Shown: positions 8,439-15,839, counted from the stretch's first letter. The stretch is 55,447 bases of DNA from Bacillota bacterium (GCA_017557505.1 JAFYYP010000035.1:1-55447), one strand, 5' to 3'. Made by a program: numbers and translations. Notes: generated by a model from the letters alone, not told the origin.

Positions 8439-8909
8439 TTATTCTGCAGTCTCTGTCTCCTCTTCCGGCAGGATGCGGTACAGGATCTCGATGTTCGGCT
8501 GTTTGCCCAGCATATCGCGGATCTCCATGCGGAAATCGTCCAGTTTAATGCCGTTTGCCTTCGACCATTCGTCGCGCAGATACAGATTGGCGTTGTCGAT
8601 CGCGCGGCCCCATAAGAAGCCGAGCTTCGGCGTCACGACGGCAGAAGCATACTGCCCTGCCGGTACGGTGAATTCGCCTGTGCCGTCCCCCGGCGTATGA
8701 CCGCCGACAAACATATCGCAGTTGCCCTTGGCATCCGTATTCTCCAGGATCACGTAGCGTTTTCCCTGATCGCCGGATTTACGCGTGTACAGCATCATCA
8801 GGTTCTCCCATTCCGATTCCCAGGAATAGACATTCGAACGGACCCACAGGCCGTGCAGCTTCAGTTCTTCTCTTTCTTTACATTCTATTGCAACAGGTTT
8901 TAATGCCAT
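8439..8909 (-). CDS. GyrI-like small-molecule-binding (effector) domain protein
   Basis: This 156-residue stand-alone protein resembles the effector-binding domain of AraC/MerR regulators (GyrI-like or SOUL-type fold). It has a beta-rich core, GGHTPGDGTGEFTVPAGQYASAVV in the middle, and an acidic C-terminus (LYRILPEEETETAE). There is no DNA-binding domain. Such proteins bind hydrophobic ligands or modulate other proteins; the ligand here is unknown. It follows a GNAT acetyltransferase gene by 5 nt and shares its promoter, so the two may act on the same small molecule. Confidence 0.6.
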   Translation of the reverse strand: MALKPVAIECKEREELKLHGLWVRSNVYSWESEWENLMMLYTRKSGDQGKRYVILENTDAKGNCDMFVGGHTPGDGTGEFTVPAGQYASAVVTPKLGFLWGRAIDNANLYLRDEWSKANGIKLDDFRMEIRDMLGKQPNIEILYRILPEEETETAE

Positions 8910-8914
8910 GGTCT

Positions 8915-9442
8915 TTACTTCCTATCGTAGTATTCGCCGCTGAGGATCGCCATCTTGTGCAGATCCACGTAATAACCGTCCTTCTTGCCGCAGTGCACGG
9001 CGTTGCCTTCGTCGCGGAATCCGACGCTGCGGTACAGATCCGCCGCTTCGTTTCCGGTAACGTAATCGAGCGTGACCCGTTCCATATGCTTCACGTCGAA
9101 ACTGTATGCCAGCATGGCTTCTAAAGCTTCCCGGCCCAGGCCGTGACCGCGCAGAGCGTCCTCGCCGATATAGATCCTTGTGATGTCCAGCGAGTCGTAG
9201 TGCTCGTTGATATCGCACAGAATGATGCGGCCGACGATCTTTCCGGTCTCTTTCAGCACGATGGTCCACTGTTCGCAGGTGTCGTCGAGGCTCTTCTTGA
9301 CGAAATCGGGGGCGATCTTGTTATAGTCCCAGTCCTTGCTCATGGTAAAGCCTTTGCGCACGCCTTCGGTGCCTTCCATCTCGGCAAAGCGGACGCAGTC
9401 TTCGAATACGGAGGGACGGATGATGAGTCTGTTGGTTTCCAT
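8915..9442 (-). CDS. GNAT acetyltransferase, RimJ/RimL type
   Basis: This 175-residue protein has METNRLIIRPSVFED at the start, the typical RimJ/RimL N-terminus. Later come IVGRIILCDIN, then RGHGLGREALEAMLAYSF, which is the acetyl-CoA pyrophosphate loop, and VGFRDEGNAVHCGKKDGYYVDLHKMAIL. It transfers acetyl from acetyl-CoA to an amine; the substrate cannot be told. AAGGAG lies 9 nt before the ATG. It is the first gene of a two-gene unit with the GyrI-like protein. Confidence 0.85.
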   Translation of the reverse strand: METNRLIIRPSVFEDCVRFAEMEGTEGVRKGFTMSKDWDYNKIAPDFVKKSLDDTCEQWTIVLKETGKIVGRIILCDINEHYDSLDITRIYIGEDALRGHGLGREALEAMLAYSFDVKHMERVTLDYVTGNEAADLYRSVGFRDEGNAVHCGKKDGYYVDLHKMAILSGEYYDRK

Positions 9443-9465
9443 AAATATGACTCCTTAATGCATTT

Positions 9466-9494
9466 ATTATATCCCTCGGGGTCCTGTCGGTCAA
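9466..9494 (-). promoter_or_regulatory. Promoter of the GNAT/GyrI-like pair
   Basis: Minus-strand TTGACC (9489-9494), a 17-nt spacer and TATAAT (9466-9471) lie 24 nt upstream of the GNAT start. The promoter is embedded in the left arm of the structured element at 9469-9602. Confidence 0.75.
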
Positions 9495-9602
9495 CGCATC
9501 CTCATCTTCGTCCTACGCTCATCCGCGACGGGAGCAAACTTGGGAGTCACGGCATTCGCTCCGGTCTTGATGAGCCTCTTTAACCGCCACCCCTCGGGAT
9601 AT
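9469..9602. repeat. Imperfect palindromic intergenic element
   Basis: This 134-nt stretch folds back on itself. Outer arms are ATATCCC (9469-9475) / GGGATAT (9596-9602), continued by CTCGGGG and CCCCTCG blocks that match imperfectly. Middle arms are GGTCAA (9489-9494) / TTAACC. Inner arms are GCTCATC (9517-9523) / GATGAGC (9569-9575) and GGAGC (9531-9535) / GCTCC (9558-9562). It holds no ORF. It may be a remnant small mobile element or a structured RNA; it is not a tRNA. The plus-strand thioesterase -10 (TATAAT, 9629-9634) lies just beyond. Confidence 0.45.
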
Positions 9603-9657
9603 TGCTTTTGTTTTAAGGATTCATAAGATATAATTATTCAGTACGAAAGGACTAGTT

Positions 9658-10395
9658 ATGGAAGACTTCAAATTCACCAGAAACACGTACATGGATACGT
9701 ATAATACGGATATCGCAAGGAGAGCGACGGCGGGCGGCATCCTGCGGCAGTTCAACGAGACTGCGACGCAGAACATGGCCGCGTTTCCGCCCAGCTACGA
9801 CGAGCTGCTCGACATGGGCAAGGCGCTGATGGTGTCGCGCATGGACATCGAGATTCTGCGGACGCCCATGCTGGAAGAACCCATCCAATGCAGCACGTGG
9901 CCCGTCGTACCGAAAGGCGCGGTCATCCGCAGATGCTACGAGATCTGCAAAGACGGCGTGCTTCTGGCCCGCGGCAGCTCGGACTGGGCGCTTGTAGAGA
10001 CCGAAAGCCGCAAGATCCTGCGGATGGACGCCGACACGTTCCCCGGTTACAATTATGGGGATTACGTTAACCTACACGAAAAGAGGTTCCAGGTCGGCAA
10101 GGAGACCGCCGCAGGCATGGAAACCGTGGGTCTGCACCGGGTCACGCTGCGCGACTGCGACTGCAACGGCCACATGAACAACACGTATTACCTGGACCTC
10201 CTGTGCGACTATATCCCCGAGCTATATGATTACGAGCACCACTGGGTGAATTCCGTACGCCTGCACTTCGCAAAAGAAGCGCCGCTGGGATCGGAGATCA
10301 CGCTGCGGCGCTGTAAGGTCGGGGAGTCGTACCTCTTCCAGACGTTCCTGGAAGACGGGTCTCTGAATATCGAATGTCAGATCGGGATCGCCTAG
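9658..10395 (+). CDS. Acyl-ACP thioesterase
   Basis: This 245-residue double-hotdog protein belongs to the bacterial acyl-ACP thioesterase family, related to plant FatA/FatB. The first hotdog (1-125) begins FKFTRNTYMDTYNTDIARRATAGGILRQFNE. The second carries the catalytic signature DCDCNGHMNNTYYLDLL (about 163-179), with the Asn/His of NGHMNN. It releases free fatty acids from acyl carrier protein, possibly to adjust membrane lipid composition. TATAAT (9629-9634) and GAAAGGA precede the ATG. It converges on the amidohydrolase gene with a 4-nt overlap of stop codons. Confidence 0.88.
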   Translation: MEDFKFTRNTYMDTYNTDIARRATAGGILRQFNETATQNMAAFPPSYDELLDMGKALMVSRMDIEILRTPMLEEPIQCSTWPVVPKGAVIRRCYEICKDGVLLARGSSDWALVETESRKILRMDADTFPGYNYGDYVNLHEKRFQVGKETAAGMETVGLHRVTLRDCDCNGHMNNTYYLDLLCDYIPELYDYEHHWVNSVRLHFAKEAPLGSEITLRRCKVGESYLFQTFLEDGSLNIECQIGIA

Positions 10396-11960
10396 AAGTT
10401 TCCGCTTCCGGTGATGCCCTTCAGAATGGTGGGGATAAACCCACCTTTTTGTTTTGCGTAAGGCTTGCCGCCCAGAATGGTCTGCGCGACCTTCAGGTCC
10501 TTGATCTCTTCCTTCGCGATCTCGTAAGGATTCGCGGAAAGGACGACCATATCGGCGACCTTGCCGGGCTCGAGCGAACCTCTCTCCTTCTCGTCGAACG
10601 TCGTCCAGTACCCGTTGTACGTGGACATACGCAGAGCCTCCTGAATGCTCATGCGAAGCTCCGGATTGCTGTAGTTGACGGCTTTATCGAGCCAGACGAT
10701 GGGATCGGGCGCCGTGCACGGTCCGTCGGAACTGAAAGAAACGGTGCAGCCCAGGTCGGTAAACGTCCTGGCCGGATTGAGCCACGCAGCCCTCTCCTTG
10801 CCCAGGATGGATTCGACGTATTCGGCCGGTTCCTGCGGCCAGTTGTCGAACGCGACCTGCATGGGCAGCTGGATCTTGTAATCCATGCACACGTGTCTGC
10901 CCCACTCTGTCGTCAGGCAGGCGTGGATGATGCCGTGGCGGTGATCTTCTCTGGGATAATCGTCCAGCGCAGCCTTGATGCCCTTGCAGGCCTGATCGAA
11001 CGCGCGGTCTCCGATAGCGTGCATCTCGATCTGCAGGCCGGCGCGGTTCGCTGCCTTGCAGAACGCGATCACCTGCTCGTCCGTGTAGTACAGAACGCCT
11101 TTATTGGACGAATCGTTCACATACGGTTCGTACAGCGCCGCGTCCTGTGATCCGAAGCAGCCGTCCAACGCGCAGCGGAAACATCCGCCGATGCGGGACA
11201 GTTTGCGCTTCGTGGCCGCGGAGATATCCATGGACTGCGGAAACACGCGGATCTGGAAGCCGGACTTAACCGCCTTCGCGAACCACTTTTCCAGACTGAT
11301 GTCCAGATCGCCCGGAAAACCGACGCCGGAGACCGTATGCACCATGCCGATGCCTCTGCCGGCCTCGAAATCCACGGCTTTCTGCATGCTGCGCACAAGC
11401 TCTGGGATCGAGACAGAATTCGTGATGTAGTCCGAGACCGCGAAAAACGCTTCCTGGTTCATCTCGCCGGTATCGGGATGATAGCCGCGCAGTTTGCTGC
11501 AGGCATCCTTCACCTTTTCGAGCAATACGGAATTCACGACGCAGGCGTGGCCGTCATATTTGACCATGAAGAACGGCTTGTCCGGACAGACGCTGTCGAG
11601 CTCTTCGCGCGACAGAAGCCTTCTTTCCTTCACGGAATACGGAGAAGCGCCGAACGCGACGAGCGTCTTCGACGTGGAGCGCCTATAGAATTCCCTCGCC
11701 ATTTCGATGATCTCTTCGTTGGACTTCGCGTCCGAGACGTTCAGCCCTGCATTGAAGATCGAAAACGACGCAAAATGCTGATGCGTGTCGCAGAACGCCG
11801 GGATGAGCGCTTGATCGCCCAGATCTTCCATCGTCGCCTTCAGGAACTCGCCGGGCAGTTCGTCGCCCACGTAGACGATGCGGCCGCCGTCTTCGACGAG
11901 AAACTGAAACACGTCGTCGTTTGCGTTAACGGTCAGAATATTCCCTTTATAGACCTTCAC
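10392..11960 (-). CDS. Amidohydrolase family protein (YtcJ-like)
   Basis: This 522-residue metal-dependent hydrolase (amidohydrolase_3) starts at GTG (11958-11960), overlapping the GGDEF stop by 4 nt (GTGA). An ATG-based start much further upstream would run through the GGDEF gene and was rejected. It has the N-terminal beta-sandwich (KVYKGNILTVNAND), the metal site CDTHQHFASF (HxH), EMHAIGDRA and the C-terminal SLEPGKVADMVVLSANP. The substrate is unknown; relatives hydrolyse N-substituted amides or formamides. It is cotranscribed with the diguanylate cyclase and so lies under the c-di-GMP riboswitch. A second paralogue is at 48724-50370. Confidence 0.85.
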   Translation of the reverse strand: MKVYKGNILTVNANDDVFQFLVEDGGRIVYVGDELPGEFLKATMEDLGDQALIPAFCDTHQHFASFSIFNAGLNVSDAKSNEEIIEMAREFYRRSTSKTLVAFGASPYSVKERRLLSREELDSVCPDKPFFMVKYDGHACVVNSVLLEKVKDACSKLRGYHPDTGEMNQEAFFAVSDYITNSVSIPELVRSMQKAVDFEAGRGIGMVHTVSGVGFPGDLDISLEKWFAKAVKSGFQIRVFPQSMDISAATKRKLSRIGGCFRCALDGCFGSQDAALYEPYVNDSSNKGVLYYTDEQVIAFCKAANRAGLQIEMHAIGDRAFDQACKGIKAALDDYPREDHRHGIIHACLTTEWGRHVCMDYKIQLPMQVAFDNWPQEPAEYVESILGKERAAWLNPARTFTDLGCTVSFSSDGPCTAPDPIVWLDKAVNYSNPELRMSIQEALRMSTYNGYWTTFDEKERGSLEPGKVADMVVLSANPYEIAKEEIKDLKVAQTILGGKPYAKQKGGFIPTILKGITGSGNF

Positions 11961-12439
11961 TTTGCTTTTTCCCCCAGCATGATAACTCTGGCCCGTTCGA
12001 GCACTTCCAGCGCGCTTGCGTCCTCCGGCCGGCAGACCGCGATGCCCGTTGCGATGGAAAGCCTCTTCCATTCGTCCGACGCCAGCTGCATGTTGGCCAT
12101 TTCGCGGCACATGTAATCCAGACGCTTGTCGCGGTCCTCGAGATCCGCGCCTTTCAGGATGGCGACGAACTCGTCTCCGCCGTAGCGGAAGATAGGACTG
12201 TGCTTGAACGTATAGCAGATCAGAGCGCTGCAGTTCTTCAGATACTCGTCGCCCTTTTCCCTGCCGTACTTATCGTTGATGATATGCGTTTTGTCCACGT
12301 CCATAACGGCGACGGCAAACTCCCGCATACCGGAGGCCATCTCCTTTGTCATGTCCTCTAACATCATATCACAGGTCGCTCCGTTGCGAAGGCCTGTGAG
12401 CGCGTCTTTGTAAGTAACTTCTGTAATTGTCTGCTGCAT
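11957..12439 (-). CDS. Stand-alone GGDEF-domain protein (probable diguanylate cyclase)
   Basis: This 160-residue protein is a GGDEF domain with almost nothing added. DALTGLRNG lies at 12-20, the metal-binding Asp (MDVDK) at about 47, and RYGGDEF at 85-91. There is no sensory, REC or membrane domain. The RxxD product-inhibition site expected just before GGDEF is missing. The usual C-terminal ADxAMYxAK helix is altered to ERARVIMLGEKAK. It probably makes c-di-GMP, but the altered end leaves doubt. AGAGGAG lies 7 nt before the ATG. It is first in a two-gene operon with the amidohydrolase, behind a c-di-GMP-I riboswitch, which suggests feedback. Confidence 0.85.
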   Translation of the reverse strand: MQQTITEVTYKDALTGLRNGATCDMMLEDMTKEMASGMREFAVAVMDVDKTHIINDKYGREKGDEYLKNCSALICYTFKHSPIFRYGGDEFVAILKGADLEDRDKRLDYMCREMANMQLASDEWKRLSIATGIAVCRPEDASALEVLERARVIMLGEKAK

Positions 12440-12469
12440 TCCAAAACTCCTCTTCCGGAATCATCCCTT

Positions 12470-12511
12470 AGAAAAACGAAAAAACTTAGTGTTTTCCGTT
12501 GCACTAAGTTT
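12470..12511 (-). terminator. Riboswitch expression-platform terminator
   Basis: On the minus strand, AAACTTAGTG (12502-12511) pairs with CACTAAGTTT (12482-12491) around a 10-nt loop. A T-rich tail follows (TTTT, CG, TTTTT). It lies between the c-di-GMP aptamer and the GGDEF start, as expected for transcriptional control. Confidence 0.85.
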
Positions 12512-12528
12512 CGTTTCGTCGTAAACAA

Positions 12529-12600
12529 GAATGCAACTGGCTGACATTTTACAGTCCCTTTAGTTTTGCGTCGCAGGCTTTCGCCTGGTTTGCCTTTGGA
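12529..12600 (-). promoter_or_regulatory. Cyclic-di-GMP-I (GEMM-I) riboswitch aptamer
   Basis: On the minus strand AAAGGCAAACC is followed by a hairpin AGGC-GAAA-GCCT, then GCGACGCAAA. That is the conserved core of GEMM-I, including the GAAA tetraloop. The distal helix reads AACT...GGGACT...GTCAGCC...AGTT, with AACT/AGTT pairing where many relatives have AGCC/GGTT. GCAA/TTGC closes the base. A terminator follows directly, then a GGDEF gene, the classic regulatory target. Whether ligand turns expression on or off cannot be told from the sequence. Confidence 0.88.
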
Positions 12601-12623
12601 TTCCCTTTATTCAATTCTGCAAA

Positions 12624-12655
12624 GACAGTTTACCATCAGCAAACTGTCCTGTCAA
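12624..12655 (-). promoter_or_regulatory. Promoter of the riboswitch/GGDEF operon with overlapping inverted repeat
   Basis: Minus-strand TTGACA (12650-12655), a 17-nt spacer and TAAACT (12627-12632) form a strong core promoter. The inverted repeat GACAGTTT (12624-12631) / AAACTGTC (12641-12648), 9 nt apart, fills the spacer and -10, an ideal repressor position. The regulator is unknown. Confidence 0.8.
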
Positions 12656-12671
12656 CACCTGCCCGCAAGAC

Positions 12672-12688
12672 AAGATAATCATTATCTT
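12672..12688. promoter_or_regulatory. Fur-like box
   Basis: AAGATAAT-C-ATTATCTT is a perfect 8-1-8 palindrome containing GATAATCATTATC. It matches the Fur family 7-1-7 core (TGATAATnATTATCA) at 12 of 14 specified positions. It sits about 17 nt upstream of the -35 of the GGDEF operon and just after the YkgJ-like stop. A Fur, PerR or Zur-type metalloregulator is the natural candidate; no such gene is in the window. Confidence 0.55.
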
Positions 12689-12696
12689 TTCAGCGC

Positions 12697-13275
12697 TCAA
12701 AATCCCAACATCTTCTGCAGCTGCAGGATCGCCTCTTCACGCTCGATCGAATCCTCGCGCACGAGATCGCGGATGCGCGGGTCGCGGATCAGATGTTTCC
12801 ATACGGTCTCCGTCGCCTGCACGAAATCGTCGTTCAATGGCATCTGTTCGTCGATCAGCGGGCAGCGGTACGGCAGATCCAGATCGTTGTAGACGAGCGT
12901 CAGTTCGCCGTCTTCGCTTAAGTGAGGCGTCAGCGGAAAGCTGCGGCACTGGATCGGCCGCTTTTCGCGCGGACAGTACGGCGGCGTCTTGCAATGGACG
13001 AAATGTACCTGATCCGGCCATGATTCGGGGAAACCCATCTCTTCCGCGGATTCGACGGACCAGTCCAGCCAGCTGTCTTCCGGGCTGTGCAGCTTTTCTT
13101 CTCCGGGCAGCAGAAAGATGCCCATCTCCTCACCGTCTTCGTAGGCAGAGGTACAGCAGGCCGCGCCGCAGAGTTCGCCGCAGTCGCTGTCCAGCGGGCT
13201 GACCCGGTCCAGCAGCCGGTAAATAGCCCTGTAGGTCCGTTCGGTGATCGCTTTTTCTTCCTTGCGTTTCTTCAT
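12697..13275 (-). CDS. YkgJ-family cysteine-cluster protein
   Basis: This 192-residue soluble protein has eight cysteines in a pattern of the YkgJ/UPF0153 zinc- or iron-binding family. DCGELCGAACC lies near the N-terminus, then HCKTPPYCP and KRPIQCRSFPLTP, then PYRCPLI. The exact biochemical role of the family is unknown. There is no Shine-Dalgarno: the ATG lies 6 nt after a minus-strand TACAAT (13282-13287), so the mRNA is probably leaderless. It is divergent from psd. Confidence 0.72.
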   Translation of the reverse strand: MKKRKEEKAITERTYRAIYRLLDRVSPLDSDCGELCGAACCTSAYEDGEEMGIFLLPGEEKLHSPEDSWLDWSVESAEEMGFPESWPDQVHFVHCKTPPYCPREKRPIQCRSFPLTPHLSEDGELTLVYNDLDLPYRCPLIDEQMPLNDDFVQATETVWKHLIRDPRIRDLVREDSIEREEAILQLQKMLGF

Positions 13276-13281
13276 GGTCTT

Positions 13282-13323
13282 ATTGTATCACGATTTGCTT
13301 TATCTTTTGAATTTTAGTATGAT
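13282..13323. promoter_or_regulatory. Divergent promoters of ykgJ-like gene and psd
   Basis: On the plus strand, TTGCTT (13295-13300), 17 nt and TATGAT (13318-13323) face psd. On the minus strand, TACAAT (13282-13287), with a TTCAAA-like -35 about 18 nt upstream, faces the YkgJ-like gene. In both directions the ATG begins exactly 6 nt after the -10, so both starts coincide with the expected transcription start. Confidence 0.7.
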
Positions 13324-13329
13324 GGCGGT

Positions 13330-14517
13330 ATGGAAAGACATCATGCAATTACAAACGAACTCATCGCGCTGCTCGGTGCGGACCCTTCGCTGAAGAGCCT
13401 TCTGGAACAGGCGATCGCACAGGCATCCGCCATCAATCCCGACCCGGATACGAATCCGGCGCAGACCCTCGAAGACTACTATGCCTTCGTCGACCGCGTC
13501 GTCACCGCCATGCCTTGGGAGATCAATCCTTCCGGGAAGTTCCCGTCCCTGTACTGGCGCATCGATCAGGGGATGGGATGTTTTTATTTCATCGGCGACC
13601 AACCGCTCGAAGCACTGAAGAGCCGGGGTTATTACCACCCTTCCCTCATGTATCACGAACCGTTCCGCAGCTGGGTGAACCGCTTCGTGGAGAACTGCGG
13701 GCAGTTTCTGGACACGCCGGAATCCTGGGGCGAAGAATATGCGAAAATCGCCTTCGACAACCCGGATTTCCACCTGAACGACGGCACGTACGAAGATCCG
13801 TCGAACTGGCACACGTTCAACATGTTCTTCACGAGGGCCTTGCGCGCTCCTGAAGTACGCCCCATCGCGGAACCGGAAGATGACAGCGTCCTGATCTCCC
13901 CGACTGACGCCACGCCGCAGGGTCTGTGGCACATCGGCGAAGACAGCCGCGTCATCCTGAGTGAAGCGGAGCGCGAAGGCGGCCGTATTCCGGTCAAGAC
14001 GACTTCTTTGAGCAGCATTCAGGACCTGCTGCTGGGCAGCAATTATGCAGACTGCTTCGCAGGCGGCACGCTGACCCACACGTTCCTCGACATCAACGAC
14101 TATCACCGGTATCATTTCCCGGTCTCCGGCACGGTGCTGGAGGTGGGGCTGGTGCCGGGCGCGGACGCGCCCGGCGGGGTCATCCGCTGGTATCCGGACG
14201 AGGGCTATTACCACCAGAGTTACTGCGAGCTGTACGGCTGGCAGTCCGTCGAGACGCGCGGCTACGTAATCGTCGATACCGGGGAATACGGCCTCGCAGC
14301 CATCGTACCCGTCGGCATGTGCCAGGTCTCCTCGGTCAACTTCCGGAACGATGTACAGCCCGGCACGAAGGTGCGCAGGTGCGATCCGCTCGGGTGCTTC
14401 AAATTCGGCGGGTCAGACATCGTCATGATCTTCCAGAAAAAAGCCGGATTCCGCCTGACGGCAGAACCCGGAAAACACTTGAAGATGGGAGAGGAATACG
14501 GGCGCTTCGCGAAGTAG
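13330..14517 (+). CDS. psd: Phosphatidylserine decarboxylase
   Basis: This 395-residue enzyme converts phosphatidylserine to phosphatidylethanolamine. The C-terminal half has FLDINDYHRYHFPVSG (catalytic His region), then IVPVGMCQVSSVNF, and KFGGSDIVMIF with the autocatalytic Gly-Ser site at 361-362, where a pyruvoyl group forms. About 150 residues precede the core domain, as in the longer PSD branch. There is no ribosome site: GGCGGT directly precedes the ATG, and the -10 ends 6 nt before it, indicating a leaderless transcript. It ends back to back with the flavodoxin gene. Confidence 0.88.
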   Translation: MERHHAITNELIALLGADPSLKSLLEQAIAQASAINPDPDTNPAQTLEDYYAFVDRVVTAMPWEINPSGKFPSLYWRIDQGMGCFYFIGDQPLEALKSRGYYHPSLMYHEPFRSWVNRFVENCGQFLDTPESWGEEYAKIAFDNPDFHLNDGTYEDPSNWHTFNMFFTRALRAPEVRPIAEPEDDSVLISPTDATPQGLWHIGEDSRVILSEAEREGGRIPVKTTSLSSIQDLLLGSNYADCFAGGTLTHTFLDINDYHRYHFPVSGTVLEVGLVPGADAPGGVIRWYPDEGYYHQSYCELYGWQSVETRGYVIVDTGEYGLAAIVPVGMCQVSSVNFRNDVQPGTKVRRCDPLGCFKFGGSDIVMIFQKKAGFRLTAEPGKHLKMGEEYGRFAK

Positions 14518-15819
14518 TTATTTCCTGAGCTTTTTCCCCTTTTTCAGAACTTTTTCATACGGCATCAGCATGCCTTTGGTCATGTTGGTGCCGATCTTTT
14601 TGCTCAGCTTCTTGTTCTTCATCATGGCGCCGACCAGGTACATGCCAAGGATGGTGCCCTTTTTCTTCTGCGGAAAATCGTCGTAGAAGCCGTGCTCCTT
14701 GTAGAAGCGGTGGTCTTCCTGCATCAGGCCCTGCATCTGGTAGATGAGGTCGCGGAAAATCTTCATGCCGCCGACGCCGTAGAAGTTCGCCGGCTGGGCA
14801 TATCCGGTCTCGACCGCGTACTGCAGTTCTTTGGCAAGCGCTTCGATCGCCTCATTGCAGCCTTCCCCGCTGCACGCGACGCCTGCCAGATAGTTGCCGC
14901 CGACCTGCGCTCTCGCTTCGATCAGCGTGCGCAGGTTCGGTTCGCTTTCCAGGTCGCCGCTCACGAGGTAGCCGACCGGTTTTCCCATGGTCACAGTGCG
15001 GTGACCGTTGCAGAACTGCCGGTCGTCATATAACTTCATCCGGTAACCCATCGAGTGGTCCTTGATCGCAAACGCGTAGACAGTCGCGTCCGCAGTCTGT
15101 ATATTCTCGCGCAGGAACGCATCGAAACCGTCTTTGTATACGCACGTGCCGTCGGCCGCGCAGTGGAAGCACCCCAGGCAGCCGCCGGCAAACGGGAACT
15201 GCTGCAGATCCACAACGTCGACCGTGTAAGGACAGGCCGCCTTGAACGCTTCGATCATGGCGGATACTTCTTCCGTGCCTTCCGCAAGGTCCGCGACGAC
15301 GGCAACGCGGCGCCCCAATCCGGCCGAAGGTGTTCTGACGGAAGCATCTCCTGCAAGCCACAGCGTATGGCGGAAGAAACGGTCTGCCTCCTCCTGGCCC
15401 TTCTCCTTCAGAAGGTCTTCCATGTCCGCGGAAAGCCCCTGGAGATAGCGCAGGCCCAGATCTTCGCAGTTCTGGCGGATGAATTCATGCGCAGTCGTAT
15501 CGTAGAAGTGCTTGGACGTGCTGATCTGCGTCGCGAACTTGCCCTGCAGCTCCACTCCGTTCTCTTTCATGAGTTCTATGAATCTGTGCAGCTGCGCCGG
15601 GACTAAAAACGTGTAGACCGGATAACTGAATACGATCAGATCCGCTGCGTAAAGAGCTTCTTTCGCCGCGGAAAAGTCCTTTTCGAATGAACGGATCTTC
15701 TGCGACACGTGCAGTTCGCGGTACGTATGGCCGGGATAAAGCTCCTGCAGATAACGCACTGTCTGCAGGGTCACGCTGTTCTCACCCTTCGGTGACCCGT
15801 TCAAGACCAAGATATTCAT
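14518..15819 (-). CDS. Tandem flavodoxin-like / NADPH-dependent FMN reductase-like protein
   Basis: These 433 residues hold two flavodoxin-like folds in a row. Domain 1 starts MNILVLNGSPKGENSVTLQTVRYL (1-24) and contains FSYPVYTFLVPAQLHRF. Domain 2 (from about 165, RRVAVVADLAEGTEEVSAM) has a cysteine-rich LGCFHCAADGTCVYKDG typical of NAD(P)H-dependent iron-sulfur flavoprotein relatives. The C-terminus is very basic (KNKKLSKKIG...KKGKKLRK). It is probably an FMN-binding oxidoreductase; partner and substrate are unknown. It is the last gene of the galactoside operon, 20 nt after galK, though a link to sugar use is not obvious. Confidence 0.72.
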   Translation of the reverse strand: MNILVLNGSPKGENSVTLQTVRYLQELYPGHTYRELHVSQKIRSFEKDFSAAKEALYAADLIVFSYPVYTFLVPAQLHRFIELMKENGVELQGKFATQISTSKHFYDTTAHEFIRQNCEDLGLRYLQGLSADMEDLLKEKGQEEADRFFRHTLWLAGDASVRTPSAGLGRRVAVVADLAEGTEEVSAMIEAFKAACPYTVDVVDLQQFPFAGGCLGCFHCAADGTCVYKDGFDAFLRENIQTADATVYAFAIKDHSMGYRMKLYDDRQFCNGHRTVTMGKPVGYLVSGDLESEPNLRTLIEARAQVGGNYLAGVACSGEGCNEAIEALAKELQYAVETGYAQPANFYGVGGMKIFRDLIYQMQGLMQEDHRFYKEHGFYDDFPQKKKGTILGMYLVGAMMKNKKLSKKIGTNMTKGMLMPYEKVLKKGKKLRK

Positions 15820-15839
15820 AGTTTATCCTTTCGGAAAAA

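Noticed and set aside
9469-9602. tRNA gene
   Set aside because: No acceptor stem with GTTCGA-type T-loop and no anticodon arm can be drawn.
10392-12110. Longer amidohydrolase start 50 codons upstream
   Set aside because: It would read through the GGDEF gene in another frame with a non-family N-terminus; the GTG at 11960 with GTGA overlap fits better.
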